Positions 1 to 7,877 of a stretch of DNA of 64,000 bases are shown piece after piece. The stretch comes from Aquibium pacificus (GTDB lineage Bacteria; Pseudomonadota; Alphaproteobacteria; Rhizobiales; Rhizobiaceae): positions 620,001-684,000 of the forward strand of contig NZ_JBDPGJ010000002.1 of NCBI RefSeq assembly GCF_040839445.1, written 5' to 3'. A program made the position numbers and the translations under genes. The notes below the pieces were generated by a model. It was not told the origin of the DNA. It saw only the letters and a program-made list of their open reading frames with translations, and made no database searches. Within the stretch, counting starts at the first letter, position 1; every line of letters starts with the position of its first letter.

Positions 1-273
1 GCAAGATGCGTGATTGAAAACGCCGAAAAGTACATCAGCGGCAATTCGGATGATCCCGTCGTCATTTATGTGGAAGCTTGCCCTGAGCCCTCTACGGAGA
101 AATCACTGGCATTGCTTCTGGAGAACTCCATCGTTCCCGAACTAAAGGCCGATGCAGATGCCGACATAGACGCGATAGTGGTGTTCACACGCTCCGAACT
201 GGCATGCCTCGCAAAAATTCGGATCGAATCCACGGACGAGATTGTTAGTCTCCCCAAGAAGCCCCGATGCTGA
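1..273 (+). CDS. hypothetical protein, 5' end possibly outside window
   Basis: The reading frame is open from the first base and ends with TGA at 271-273. A GTG at position 10 could be the start, but it has no visible ribosome binding site because the window begins there. The 87-91 residues visible are acidic, with no signal peptide or membrane segment, and I do not recognise a family. The stop codon lies inside the start region of the next gene (ATGCTGA), which suggests translational coupling. Confidence 0.5.
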   Translation, partial: ARCVIENAEKYISGNSDDPVVIYVEACPEPSTEKSLALLLENSIVPELKADADADIDAIVVFTRSELACLAKIRIESTDEIVSLPKKPRC

Positions 274-812
274 AATGGCCTAGCGAGCAGTTCACTCCTT
301 GGGCAGTCGCGTGGACGACAATTATTTCCAATATCACCCTGATAGCGGCGCTCGTCATAGCGTACTGGACATATGTGCAAAGCGCAGAGAACAGCCAGAA
401 GGACAAATCACTCGAGTATGTCGCCGACTTCAATAGGGACGACATGCTGGAGGCGAGGAATGTAGTCTACCGGGTTTGGAAAGATTTCGACTTCAAGAAG
501 AAAGCGCCCGGCGGTTCACGAGAGGTCATTTATGCGATTGTCGAGCGGGTGACGGCAGACCATGATCAACACGGGCCTGAGAAATCGATAAAAACCGCCA
601 TCATCAACATCTCCACATTCTTCGATAGCGCTTCGGTGTGCGCCAGGACGGAGGTCTGCGATGGGGGGATACTTCAGACGCAGCTCGGTCCCTATGCAAG
701 ATCATTCTATTGTCTCTATGCCGAGTGGATTGCCGCGGAACAGGCTCAATACAACCTTCCGGCCCTCGGTAGCGGTATGATAGAACTCGCTGAAAACGAG
801 GGGAGTTGTTAG
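267..812 (+). CDS. hypothetical protein with one N-terminal membrane segment
   Basis: A protein of 181 residues. Residues about 13-38 form one hydrophobic helix, followed by a polar cytoplasmic or periplasmic domain rich in charged residues, with two cysteines near residues 123 and 129 and one at the C-terminus. This resembles the many uncharacterised small proteins with a membrane anchor and a soluble domain, but no family can be named. It starts inside the end of the upstream gene, so the two are probably coupled. Its last codons and TAG stop (810-812) coincide with the end of the IS5-type transposase gene on the other strand, so its native C-terminus may have been cut by the insertion. Confidence 0.6.
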   Translation: MLKWPSEQFTPWAVAWTTIISNITLIAALVIAYWTYVQSAENSQKDKSLEYVADFNRDDMLEARNVVYRVWKDFDFKKKAPGGSREVIYAIVERVTADHDQHGPEKSIKTAIINISTFFDSASVCARTEVCDGGILQTQLGPYARSFYCLYAEWIAAEQAQYNLPALGSGMIELAENEGSC

Positions 813-1270
813 GCCGTGTGGACGGAATTGATCAAGATGAAGCCGGCGGAGAGGGCGACGAAGGATGCGAAATTTCGCCTTGCCTTCTCGCAGCGTAGGG
901 CGACGCGCTTGAAGCGCTTGATCTTGCCGACGGCCTGCTCGATGCGGGCGCGGCCTTTGTAGAGCGTCCTGGCGAAGAAGGCCGGCTTGTCCTTCTCGTT
1001 GGCCTTGTGTGGAATGACGAGAATGATGCCGCGATCCCGCGCCGCCCGGCGGTTGGCCTTGCTGGCGTAGCCCTTGTCGCCGATCGCCGCGCGCGGCTCG
1101 ACCTCGGGACCGAGCCCGAGCAGGATCGGGAAGTGCGGCGCGTCGCCCTTCTCGCCGCCGGTCAGGTCGAATGCGATGGGATGGCCGTCGAAGTCTGTCT
1201 TCAGGTGGATTTTGGTGGAGAAGCCACCGCGCGAGCGGCCGAGCGCCTGACCGTGCTGCCCCCTTTATGG

Positions 1271-1282
1271 ATGGCCCGCCCC
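1271..1282 (+). repeat. left subterminal inverted repeat of the IS110 element
   Basis: ATGGCCCGCCCC, exact reverse complement of bases 2598-2609, 4 bp inside the inferred left boundary. Confidence 0.85.
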
Positions 1283-1337
1283 TCCCGCCGAAGCCTGTGT
1301 GTAGGATGTCGGTGTTCAAGAGAGGAAGGAGCGGACC

Positions 1338-2357
1338 ATGAGCATTGTGATCCTTGGCATCGACCTAGGCAAGAACAGCTGCAGTGTCGTCGGCCTGGAC
1401 GAAAGCGGAAAGGTCGTCATTCGACGGCGAATGCGACGCGAGGGGGTGATCGCGTTCGCTACAAAGCTGTCGCCCTGCATCATGGCGATGGAAGCCTGCT
1501 GCGGTGCACATCACATGGGGCGATCGCTGGCGGCACTGGGCCATCAGGTCCGTTTAATGTCTCCGGAATATGTGCGCCCTTATGTGAAGGCTCAAAAGAA
1601 CGATGACCGCGATGCTGAGGCGATCGCCGAATCGGCGACGCGACCCACCATGCGCTTCGTCGAGCTCAAGAGCGAAGAGCAGTTCGACGTTCAAGCCCTG
1701 AATCGAGTGCGTGACCGCCTGGTCAGTGAACGCACCTCGTTGACCAATCAGATCAGGAGCCTGCTTTTGGAGCGCGGGCACGTCGTGGCCCAGGGTCACG
1801 CCCGGCTGCGTCTTTCGCTGAGTGAACTGCTTGACAACGGCGGCGACGCGCTGAGCCGACGGATGGCGTTCCTACTCGAGGACATGCGTTCGCGCTGGGA
1901 AGAGCTGGACCGCCGCATCGCGGCCTTTGACGCCGAGTTCGCAACCATGGCGCGGACCGACGACCGCGCCCGGCGACTGACAGGCATTCCCGGCATCGGA
2001 GCGCTGAATGCCACCGCACTGGTAGCCGCAGTTGGCAGCGCGGCAACATTCGACAAGGGACGCGACCTCGCCGCGTGGTTAGGCCTTGTGCCTCGGCAAG
2101 CCACAACTGGAAGAAGGCCGAAGCTCCTGGGTATCACGAAGCGCGGAAGCAGGTATCTGCGCAAGATGCTGATCCAGGGCGCACGGTCGGCTATGCCCTC
2201 GTTGACCAAGAGCAACACGGCGGTCGGATCGTGGCTGCGCGCACTCCTCGCTCGCACCCACCTCAATGTCGCCGTCGTCGCGCTGGCTGCGAAGATGGCC
2301 CGCACCGTCTGGGCGCTGCTCCACCACGGAAGGACTTATCAGGTCGCATCGAAGTAG
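1338..2357 (+). CDS. IS110-family transposase (DEDD recombinase)
   Basis: A complete transposase of 339 residues. The N-terminal RuvC-like domain carries the DEDD set: Asp in ILGIDLGKNS near residue 8, Glu in MAMEACCGAHH near residue 52, and the pair in KNDDRDAEAIAE near residues 92-96. The C-terminal half holds the Transposase_20 region with LTGIPGIGALNATAL near residue 215 and the conserved Ser/Thr-rich stretch ending in a basic tail. GGAAGGAG lies about 6 bp before the ATG. It is intact in reading frame and may be active. Confidence 0.92.
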   Translation: MSIVILGIDLGKNSCSVVGLDESGKVVIRRRMRREGVIAFATKLSPCIMAMEACCGAHHMGRSLAALGHQVRLMSPEYVRPYVKAQKNDDRDAEAIAESATRPTMRFVELKSEEQFDVQALNRVRDRLVSERTSLTNQIRSLLLERGHVVAQGHARLRLSLSELLDNGGDALSRRMAFLLEDMRSRWEELDRRIAAFDAEFATMARTDDRARRLTGIPGIGALNATALVAAVGSAATFDKGRDLAAWLGLVPRQATTGRRPKLLGITKRGSRYLRKMLIQGARSAMPSLTKSNTAVGSWLRALLARTHLNVAVVALAAKMARTVWALLHHGRTYQVASK

Positions 2358-2597
2358 GGATGAGGAACAAACGTACGGATAACCGCCGGACGTCACGAGC
2401 GGCGAGTGGTGAAAGGAAGATGGCCTGACAGTCGATCGGTGTTCCGAAAACCTCCGGCGTAAAATGGCCCAACGAGGCCGGCCCCTTTATGAGGATCGGA
2501 ACGCGCGGATCTCCATCTTGGCGGCGGCCGCCAGGCCGACATGCCGGATACGTTTGTGCAGACTGTTCACACCATCCTCCAATTGTCGCTTGCAACC
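2358..2597 (+). ncRNA. candidate bridge-RNA region of the IS1111-type element
   Basis: This is the non-coding right end between the transposase stop and the right inverted repeat. In IS110-family elements a structured bridge RNA that selects donor and target DNA is encoded in a non-coding end, and IS1111-type members place it 3' of the transposase. A long 3' non-coding end beside a short 5' one fits that arrangement. No secondary structure was computed, so this is a placement by family knowledge only. Confidence 0.35.
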
Positions 2598-2609
2598 GGG
2601 GCGGGCCAT
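2598..2609 (-). repeat. right subterminal inverted repeat of the IS110 element
   Basis: GGGGCGGGCCAT, exact reverse complement of bases 1271-1282, 7 bp inside the inferred right boundary. Confidence 0.85.
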
Positions 2610-3012
2610 ACGTTTTTGGCCGCCGCCGACACATGGGCGCGGATCACCGTCGAATCGAACATCTGCACCAGGTGCGCCGCGGACGAGAGCGACGCGAGGT
2701 GGTCGAAGAAGGTCTCGAACACGCCGGCCTTGCTCAGCCATCCCGCCGCTACCGTGGTAGGTTTTCGCACCGCCGCGCTCAGATGTGCGGAACGAGGCTA
2801 GTTCGAAGTGACGAATGAGTTCATACATTTGCGTGTATCGAAATAACCGACTATGGGGGTCGAAAGTGAAGATGAAGCGTCAGGCTCTGTTCGGATCGCT
2901 AGCCTGTTGAGCTCCTGTATGTATGACAGATGAATGAATTGCGCCCTGTGGAGAGTCAGTCCTGCCGCTCTCTGCGGCACGGCGCATCGTATGATAGGAA
3001 AAGGATACGGTC

Positions 3013-3834
3013 TTGCTTGAAAGCTACAGCGGCGCCACACGCGTCTACTTCGTCCTCGGGCACCCGATCGCGCAGGTGAAGGCGCCGTCCGGCATGACGC
3101 GGATGTTCGAGCAGTCCGGCATCGACGCCATCGTCGTGCCGATCGACGTCCAGCCGGCAGATTTCCCCGCCTTCTTCAAGGCTGTTGCGCCGCTGCGCAA
3201 TGTCGATGGTTTCGCTGTCACCATCCCGCACAAGTTCAGCGCCGCGGCGCAGTGCTCCAGCCTGTCGGAACGCAGCCGCCTACTCGGTTCCACCAACATA
3301 GTGCGTCGTAATGACGACCGAACCTGGCATGGCGACATGCTGGACGGTATCGGCGCCGTCGCCGCAATGCGCGCCAAGGGCTGCATCTTCGAAGGCGCAC
3401 GGGCGCTGCTAGTCGGGGCTGGCGGCGCCGGGAGCGCAATCGGCCTCGATTTCCTAGCGGCCGGCGTTGACACACTTGCCATCCACGACATTGATACCGT
3501 ACGCAGGGACAGTCTAATCGCGCGGCTTTCGCAGCGCTATCCCGGCAAGGCAGTCGTCGGTTCGGCCGACCCGTCCGGCTTTGCCATCATCGCCAATGTG
3601 ACGCCGGCCGGCATGCGGCCAGACGATCCCCTGCCGGTCGATTTATCTAAGCTTCTCCCGGAGATGTTCGTCAGCGACGCCATCACTATGCCCGAGATCA
3701 CGCCGTTGCTGGCGGCCGCCGGCCAGGCAGGCTGCCTCACCTCGACTGGCGTCGACATGTTCCAGGCTGAAAGGCAGATGATGCTGGATTTCTGGGTTGG
3801 TGACGCCGCGGCGCCAGTCGGCGCGGCCGCATGA
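3013..3834 (+). CDS. shikimate/quinate dehydrogenase-like protein (atypical AroE)
   Basis: A 273-residue NAD(P)-dependent dehydrogenase of the AroE superfamily, with a TTG start 8 bp after AAAAGGA. The catalytic Lys is seen in VTIPHKFSA (near residue 76), the Asp in GDMLDGIGA (near 113), and the nucleotide-binding loop in LVGAGGAGSAIG (near 137). The substrate-binding segment reads GHPIAQVKAPS, where shikimate dehydrogenases have HSxSP, so both carboxylate-binding serines are missing. It probably acts on a different hydroxy acid than shikimate. It overlaps the next gene by ATGA, and a TctCBA transporter follows, suggesting a small uptake-and-oxidation operon. Confidence 0.8.
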   Translation: MLESYSGATRVYFVLGHPIAQVKAPSGMTRMFEQSGIDAIVVPIDVQPADFPAFFKAVAPLRNVDGFAVTIPHKFSAAAQCSSLSERSRLLGSTNIVRRNDDRTWHGDMLDGIGAVAAMRAKGCIFEGARALLVGAGGAGSAIGLDFLAAGVDTLAIHDIDTVRRDSLIARLSQRYPGKAVVGSADPSGFAIIANVTPAGMRPDDPLPVDLSKLLPEMFVSDAITMPEITPLLAAAGQAGCLTSTGVDMFQAERQMMLDFWVGDAAAPVGAAA

Positions 3835-4637
3835 CGAAGGCTTTGCCAAGGATCGGCGGCAGCACCTTCTCCTTCGTCTGGCGCGATCAGGCGCTGCCAG
3901 CGATGCGCCGGATGGCCATGATCGGCCTCGACGATTTCGACGTTTTGCTTGCGCCCGGACATCTGTGGTTCGAGACGAGCAGTGCCGAGCGTGGTGCGCT
4001 GCGGCGCCAGATCGAGGCCGACGGGTTGCGAATCGAATCCCTCAACCTGCCCGCGCTCGACCACAATCTGTGCAGCGTCGTGCCGGAGGTGCGCGCGCGC
4101 ACCGTGGAGGTCTACGCGGAGGCAATCCGCCTGGCCGCCGATCTCGGCGCGAAGGGCGTCGTCGTCGTGCCGGGACGGGTGTCGGGACTGCTCGCGCCGC
4201 CGCACAAGGAAAGCGTCGCCCACCTGACCGACGGCGCGGCAGCGCTTCTCGATGTCGCCCGGGCGAGCGGATGCCGCCTGTTCTTCGAAACGCACCCGCA
4301 GACGCCACTGCCCACCGCCGACGCACTCGGCGCCTGGGTCGAGCAGTTCGCGACGCCGCTCGCATCGATCGCCTACGACGTCGCCAACGCCGAATTCATC
4401 GGCGAGGACCAGGTCGCGGCGATCGCGCGCTGGGGCCGCCTGATCGGGCAGTATCACTTGTCCGACGCGACCCGGACGAGCTGGCGGCATGACGCGATCG
4501 GCAGCGGAACCGTGCGTTTCGGGCAAATCCTCGAAGCGATCGGCACCGGCGGCTTTCCCGGCGTGGCGATCCTCGAGATCATTTCGACCGACCCGATCAA
4601 GGACATGCGCGCCGGCCTCGGTGCGCTCGTCGGCTGA
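3831..4637 (+). CDS. sugar phosphate isomerase/epimerase family TIM barrel
   Basis: A 268-residue protein of the AP-endonuclease-2-like TIM-barrel family, which includes xylose isomerase-type epimerases, inosose dehydratase and 3-dehydroshikimate dehydratase. Metal-ligand candidates include Glu in LFFETHPQT (near residue 150), Asp in IAYDVANAEF (near 182), His in GQYHLSDA and Glu in AILEIISTD near the C-terminus. It overlaps the AroE-like gene by 4 bp and so is co-translated. The substrate is not evident; action on the product of the neighbouring dehydrogenase is an inference. Confidence 0.8.
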   Translation: MTKALPRIGGSTFSFVWRDQALPAMRRMAMIGLDDFDVLLAPGHLWFETSSAERGALRRQIEADGLRIESLNLPALDHNLCSVVPEVRARTVEVYAEAIRLAADLGAKGVVVVPGRVSGLLAPPHKESVAHLTDGAAALLDVARASGCRLFFETHPQTPLPTADALGAWVEQFATPLASIAYDVANAEFIGEDQVAAIARWGRLIGQYHLSDATRTSWRHDAIGSGTVRFGQILEAIGTGGFPGVAILEIISTDPIKDMRAGLGALVG

Positions 4638-4810
4638 TCCGGGCAACGCGCCAATGCCGCGACAAGCCGCGGCCCGCGACATCTCCCGTAAGCAATTTGT
4701 TCTTGTATATGGCCTTGTGCAACGTGTAGAACAGACCCGCCCGCCTATGGGAGAACGGACTTGTCGCGTCGAGCGCAGCCGATAGGTGCTTGTATCGAAT
4801 TGGAGGAACC

Positions 4811-5800
4811 ATGCTCAAGAAACTGATCGCCGTCGCGGCGTTGCTGATCGCCGGCCCGGCGCTGGCCCAGAGCTATCCCGACCGTGACATCCAGGGAACC
4901 ATCATGTGGGGCGCCGGCGGCGCCACCGACAATCTGGCCCGCGTCATCGCGCCCGCCGTCGAGGAGGAACTCGGCCAGAAGATCGTGCTGGTGAACCGTC
5001 CCGGCGGGGTCGGCGCCATTGCCATGCAGTATGTCAATTCGCGGCCGTCGGACGGCTATACGCTGCTGTTCGGCGCAGAAAATCCGCAGCTTCATCGCGT
5101 GCTCGGCCTGGCGGATCTCGACTATGCCTCTTTCTACCCGGTGGCGATCGTCGGCCGCAACATCCAGGTCTTCGTCGTCAATCCTGATGCCAAGTGGAAG
5201 ACACTGACCGAACTGGTCGACGACATCAAGGCCAATCCCGGCCAGATCCGCATGGGCGCCACGGGTCCGGGCGGATCGCCCGCTGTGGCGATGGGGATGC
5301 TGAACTCCGTCGTCAAGGGTGAGGTCACCCAGGTTCCCTTCGATGGCGAGGGTCCGGGGCTGACCGCGCTGCAGGGCAACCATGTCGACTTCATGCCCGT
5401 GAGCCTGCCCGCCGCGGCGGAACTGCTCCGCGCCGGACGCGTGCGCGGCCTGGCCGTTCTGGATGCGGAACCACTCGCCCAGTTTCCCGACATCCCGGCC
5501 ATCACGGCCGAATATCCCGAACTCGGCAAGTATCTTCCCTGGGGATCATTTCAGGGCATGTTCGTCAAGCGCGATGCGCCCGATGAGGTGAAGAAGACGC
5601 TGACGGACGCTTTCGCGGCGGCGATGGCCAACGAGCGCGTCGATGACTTCATCCAGAAGTCCGGCATGGTCAAGATGGCGATCAGCGGCGCGGAAGCCGA
5701 CGAGTTCATGAAGCGCTGGCAGTCGGTGACGAGCTGGATCCTGCATGACACCGGCGACGCCAAGGTCTCGCCCGAGGAACTCGGGATTCCGAGACTCTGA
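4811..5800 (+). CDS. tctC: tripartite tricarboxylate transporter substrate-binding protein (Bug/TctC)
   Basis: A 329-residue periplasmic binding protein. The ATG at 4811 follows GGAGGA at the right distance and opens a clear signal peptide (LKKLIAVAALLIAGPALAQ). Bug-family features are SYPDRDIQG at the mature N-terminus, VNRPGGVGAIA near residue 63 and the P-S-DGYTLLFG motif near residue 80. These proteins bind carboxylates for the TctAB permease encoded just downstream. The 173 bp upstream of this gene probably hold a promoter, though no clear -35/-10 could be assigned. Confidence 0.93.
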   Translation: MLKKLIAVAALLIAGPALAQSYPDRDIQGTIMWGAGGATDNLARVIAPAVEEELGQKIVLVNRPGGVGAIAMQYVNSRPSDGYTLLFGAENPQLHRVLGLADLDYASFYPVAIVGRNIQVFVVNPDAKWKTLTELVDDIKANPGQIRMGATGPGGSPAVAMGMLNSVVKGEVTQVPFDGEGPGLTALQGNHVDFMPVSLPAAAELLRAGRVRGLAVLDAEPLAQFPDIPAITAEYPELGKYLPWGSFQGMFVKRDAPDEVKKTLTDAFAAAMANERVDDFIQKSGMVKMAISGAEADEFMKRWQSVTSWILHDTGDAKVSPEELGIPRL

Positions 5801-5837
5801 TCCGCGATCCGTTCCGACGGAACACTGGCGGAATCCG

Positions 5838-5861
5838 GCGGCGAGGGCTACTCCTCGCCGC
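5838..5861 (+). promoter_or_regulatory. intercistronic hairpin after tctC
   Basis: Inverted repeat with 9-bp arms GCGGCGAGG and CCTCGCCGC around a 6-base loop, in the gap between the binding-protein gene and tctB. There is no T-run, so it is more likely an mRNA 3'-end stabiliser or attenuator, leaving binding protein more abundant than permease, than a full terminator. Confidence 0.55.
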
Positions 5862-5883
5862 AACGTCATCGGAGCACGTCACC

Positions 5884-6351
5884 ATGATCGAACCGCAATC
5901 GCCCGCCCCGGGGCAGACCGTGTTCTACGGCGTGCTTTTGGCCGGATCGGGGCTCCTCCTGTGGGAAGCCTGGAAAATCGAGGGTTTCGGCTCGCTGAGC
6001 GGGCCGGGCATGTTTCCGATGATCGCGGCGGGGCTGATGGTCGTCACCGTGCTCATCATGATGGTCAAGGTGCGGCGGAACCGCGCTCCGTCGGTCGACG
6101 AAGCCGAAACGCGAGCGACCCGTCTCGCGCGCATCGTTACCCTGCCGATCCTCGGCTACATGGCGCTCTGCGCCGTCTATGTCGCGGCGCTCGAACTTGC
6201 CGGCTTCTGGGTGGCGTCCGCCGTTTTCCTATTCGTCTCGTTCGTCTTCCTCTACCGTAAGGGCGTGATCGCCGCCGGCCTCGTCACCGCGGCCTCGCTT
6301 GCCTTCGTCTTCGCCGTCTTCAGCTTCATCTTCCAGGTCTATCTGCCGTGA
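5884..6351 (+). CDS. tctB: tripartite tricarboxylate transporter small membrane subunit TctB
   Basis: A 155-residue membrane protein with four hydrophobic helices (about residues 10-30, 42-60, 82-105 and 115-150). The internal GSLSGPGMFPMIAAG motif is characteristic of the TctB family. It forms the permease with TctA, encoded 15 bp downstream. Confidence 0.92.
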   Translation: MIEPQSPAPGQTVFYGVLLAGSGLLLWEAWKIEGFGSLSGPGMFPMIAAGLMVVTVLIMMVKVRRNRAPSVDEAETRATRLARIVTLPILGYMALCAVYVAALELAGFWVASAVFLFVSFVFLYRKGVIAAGLVTAASLAFVFAVFSFIFQVYLP

Positions 6352-6366
6352 CGGGAAGCCTCCGCC

Positions 6367-7872
6367 ATGCCTGAGTCCCTCGGCTATTTTCTCATGTCAT
6401 GGCTCGATCCGAGCCTGTTCGGCCTGGTGCTCGTGGGCACCTGGGCCGGCGTCTATGTCGGCGCCATTCCGGGCATCTCGGTCACGATGGCCGCTTCGGT
6501 GCTGATCTCATTTACGTTTTCGTGGGACGTGAACGCGGCGCTCGCCATGATGGTGGGCGTCTATTGCGGCGGCGTCTACGGCGGCAGCCGCACGGCCATC
6601 CTGCTCAACATTCCCGGCACCCCCGCGGCGGTCGCCACCGCCTTCGACGGGTATCCCCTGGCCAAGCTGGGCGAGGCCGGCAAGGTGATCGGTATCTCGA
6701 CGGTGGTCTCGGTTATCGGCGGCTACTTCGGCATCGCCATCCTCGCCATCGCGGCGCCCTCGGTCTCCTCGCTGGCGCTGCAGTTCGCCCCGCGCGACTT
6801 CCTGCTGCTCGCCCTGATCGGGCTTCTCCTGGTGGGAGGCCTGTCCGGCGGATCGCTCGCCAAGGGCATCTTCGCGGCGGCGCTCGGCGTGCTGATCGGC
6901 CTCGTCGGGCTCGACAATCTCACCGCGCAGCCGCGCCTGACCTTCGGCAACGTCTCGATGCTGGGCGGAATCTCCTACATCGCGGCGATGATCGGCTTCT
7001 TCGGTCTCTCCGAAGCGCTGTTCCAGCTTCGCAGCCTCGATATCGAGCCGGTCAAACAGCACTTGTCGAAGATCATTCCCGCCTGGAAGGAGGTCAGGAA
7101 GTACCTGCCGCTTGCGCTGCGCAGTTCGGCCATCGGCGTTACCATCGGAGCGCTGCCGGGGGCCGGCGGCGACATCGCCTCGCTCATTGCCTATGACCAG
7201 GCCAAGCGTACGGTCAAGAATCCGAGCCGTCCGTTCGGCGAAGGCGCCTATGAGGGCGTGGTCGCGCCGGAATCCGCCAACAACGCCGTCATCGGCGGCG
7301 CCTTCGTGCCGATGCTGACGCTCGGAATCCCCGGCGATGCGGTGACGGCGCTGTTCATCGGAGCGCTCTACATCCACGGCCTGCGGCCGGGTCCGCTGCT
7401 AATGGTGGAGACGCCGCATCTGTTCTGGTTCATCGTCGGCGCGCTAGTGCTGGCGAATTCGCTGCTGCTGGTCATCGGGCTCACCGGCATCCGTGTGTTC
7501 ACGAAGATCATGATGATGCCGCGGGGGGTGCTTATCCCGCTAATCGTGCTTCTGTCGGTGGTGGGCACCTACACGATCCAGAACAGCATGACCGACGTCT
7601 ACTGGATGCTGGCCTTCGGCATCTTCGGCTATTTTCTTAAGGTCTACGGCTTCCAGCCCGGGCCGATCATCCTCGGCGTCATTCTCGGGCCACTGATGGA
7701 CGTGTCCTTCCGGCGCGCCATGCTGTCCTCGCGCAGCGACCCGCTCGATTTCGCGACCTCTTTCTTCCTGAACCCCATCTCGCTGGCCCTGACCATGGGC
7801 TTCCTGCTCCTGATCCTGAACCAGACCCCGCTGTGGGGAAAAATCTTCCGCCGTCGGCAAAAGTCGGCCTAG
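6367..7872 (+). CDS. tctA: tripartite tricarboxylate transporter large permease TctA
   Basis: A 501-residue, very hydrophobic permease of the TctA family with about 12 membrane segments. Signature motifs are GAIPGIS near residue 36, YCGGVYGGSRTAILLNIPGTP near 70, and the mirrored ALPGAGGDIASL and ESANNAVIGGAFVPMLTLGIPG in the second half. Its closeness to tctB shows co-transcription. The gene ends 5 bp before the convergent SDR gene, so no room is left for a separate terminator. Confidence 0.95.
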   Translation: MPESLGYFLMSWLDPSLFGLVLVGTWAGVYVGAIPGISVTMAASVLISFTFSWDVNAALAMMVGVYCGGVYGGSRTAILLNIPGTPAAVATAFDGYPLAKLGEAGKVIGISTVVSVIGGYFGIAILAIAAPSVSSLALQFAPRDFLLLALIGLLLVGGLSGGSLAKGIFAAALGVLIGLVGLDNLTAQPRLTFGNVSMLGGISYIAAMIGFFGLSEALFQLRSLDIEPVKQHLSKIIPAWKEVRKYLPLALRSSAIGVTIGALPGAGGDIASLIAYDQAKRTVKNPSRPFGEGAYEGVVAPESANNAVIGGAFVPMLTLGIPGDAVTALFIGALYIHGLRPGPLLMVETPHLFWFIVGALVLANSLLLVIGLTGIRVFTKIMMMPRGVLIPLIVLLSVVGTYTIQNSMTDVYWMLAFGIFGYFLKVYGFQPGPIILGVILGPLMDVSFRRAMLSSRSDPLDFATSFFLNPISLALTMGFLLLILNQTPLWGKIFRRRQKSA

Positions 7873-7877
7873 ACGCT

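Larger units (their letters stand above)
1267..2616 (+). mobile_element. IS110-family insertion sequence, IS1111-type, about 1.35 kb
   Basis: The boundaries come from repairing the host IS5 frame: the left flank ends in CCCCCTTT at 1266 and the right flank resumes with T-GGCCGCCGCC at 2617. Inside them lies a perfect 12-bp inverted repeat, ATGGCCCGCCCC at 1271-1282 and its complement at 2598-2609. It starts 4 bp from the left boundary and ends 7 bp from the right one. Subterminal repeats of this kind, with no long target duplication, are typical of the IS1111 subgroup of IS110. The element holds one transposase gene, a short left end (about 70 bp) and a long non-coding right end (about 260 bp). 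Confidence 0.85.
809..2770 (-). pseudogene. IS5-family transposase, interrupted by an IS110 element
   Basis: On the minus strand 809-1266 encodes the C-terminal half of a DDE transposase, including the Asp of GDKGYASKANRR, the Glu of ARIEQAVGKIKRFKR and a terminal SVHTA before TAA. The middle part, with the first catalytic Asp (FDSTVIRAHV), is found at 2617-2770. Joining base 1266 to about 2617 restores one frame through AAAKRGQHGQALGRSRGG. The two halves are therefore one gene split by the element at 1267-2616. The N-terminal ~60 residues are missing or scrambled beyond 2770, with a stop in frame at 2798-2800, so the copy was defective in any case. The outer ends of this element could not be fixed. 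Confidence 0.85.

Noticed and set aside
702..1319. 205-residue minus-strand frame over the IS5 remnant
   Set aside because: It is a different frame from the real transposase half, which reads cleanly with DDE motifs to the stop at 809-811.
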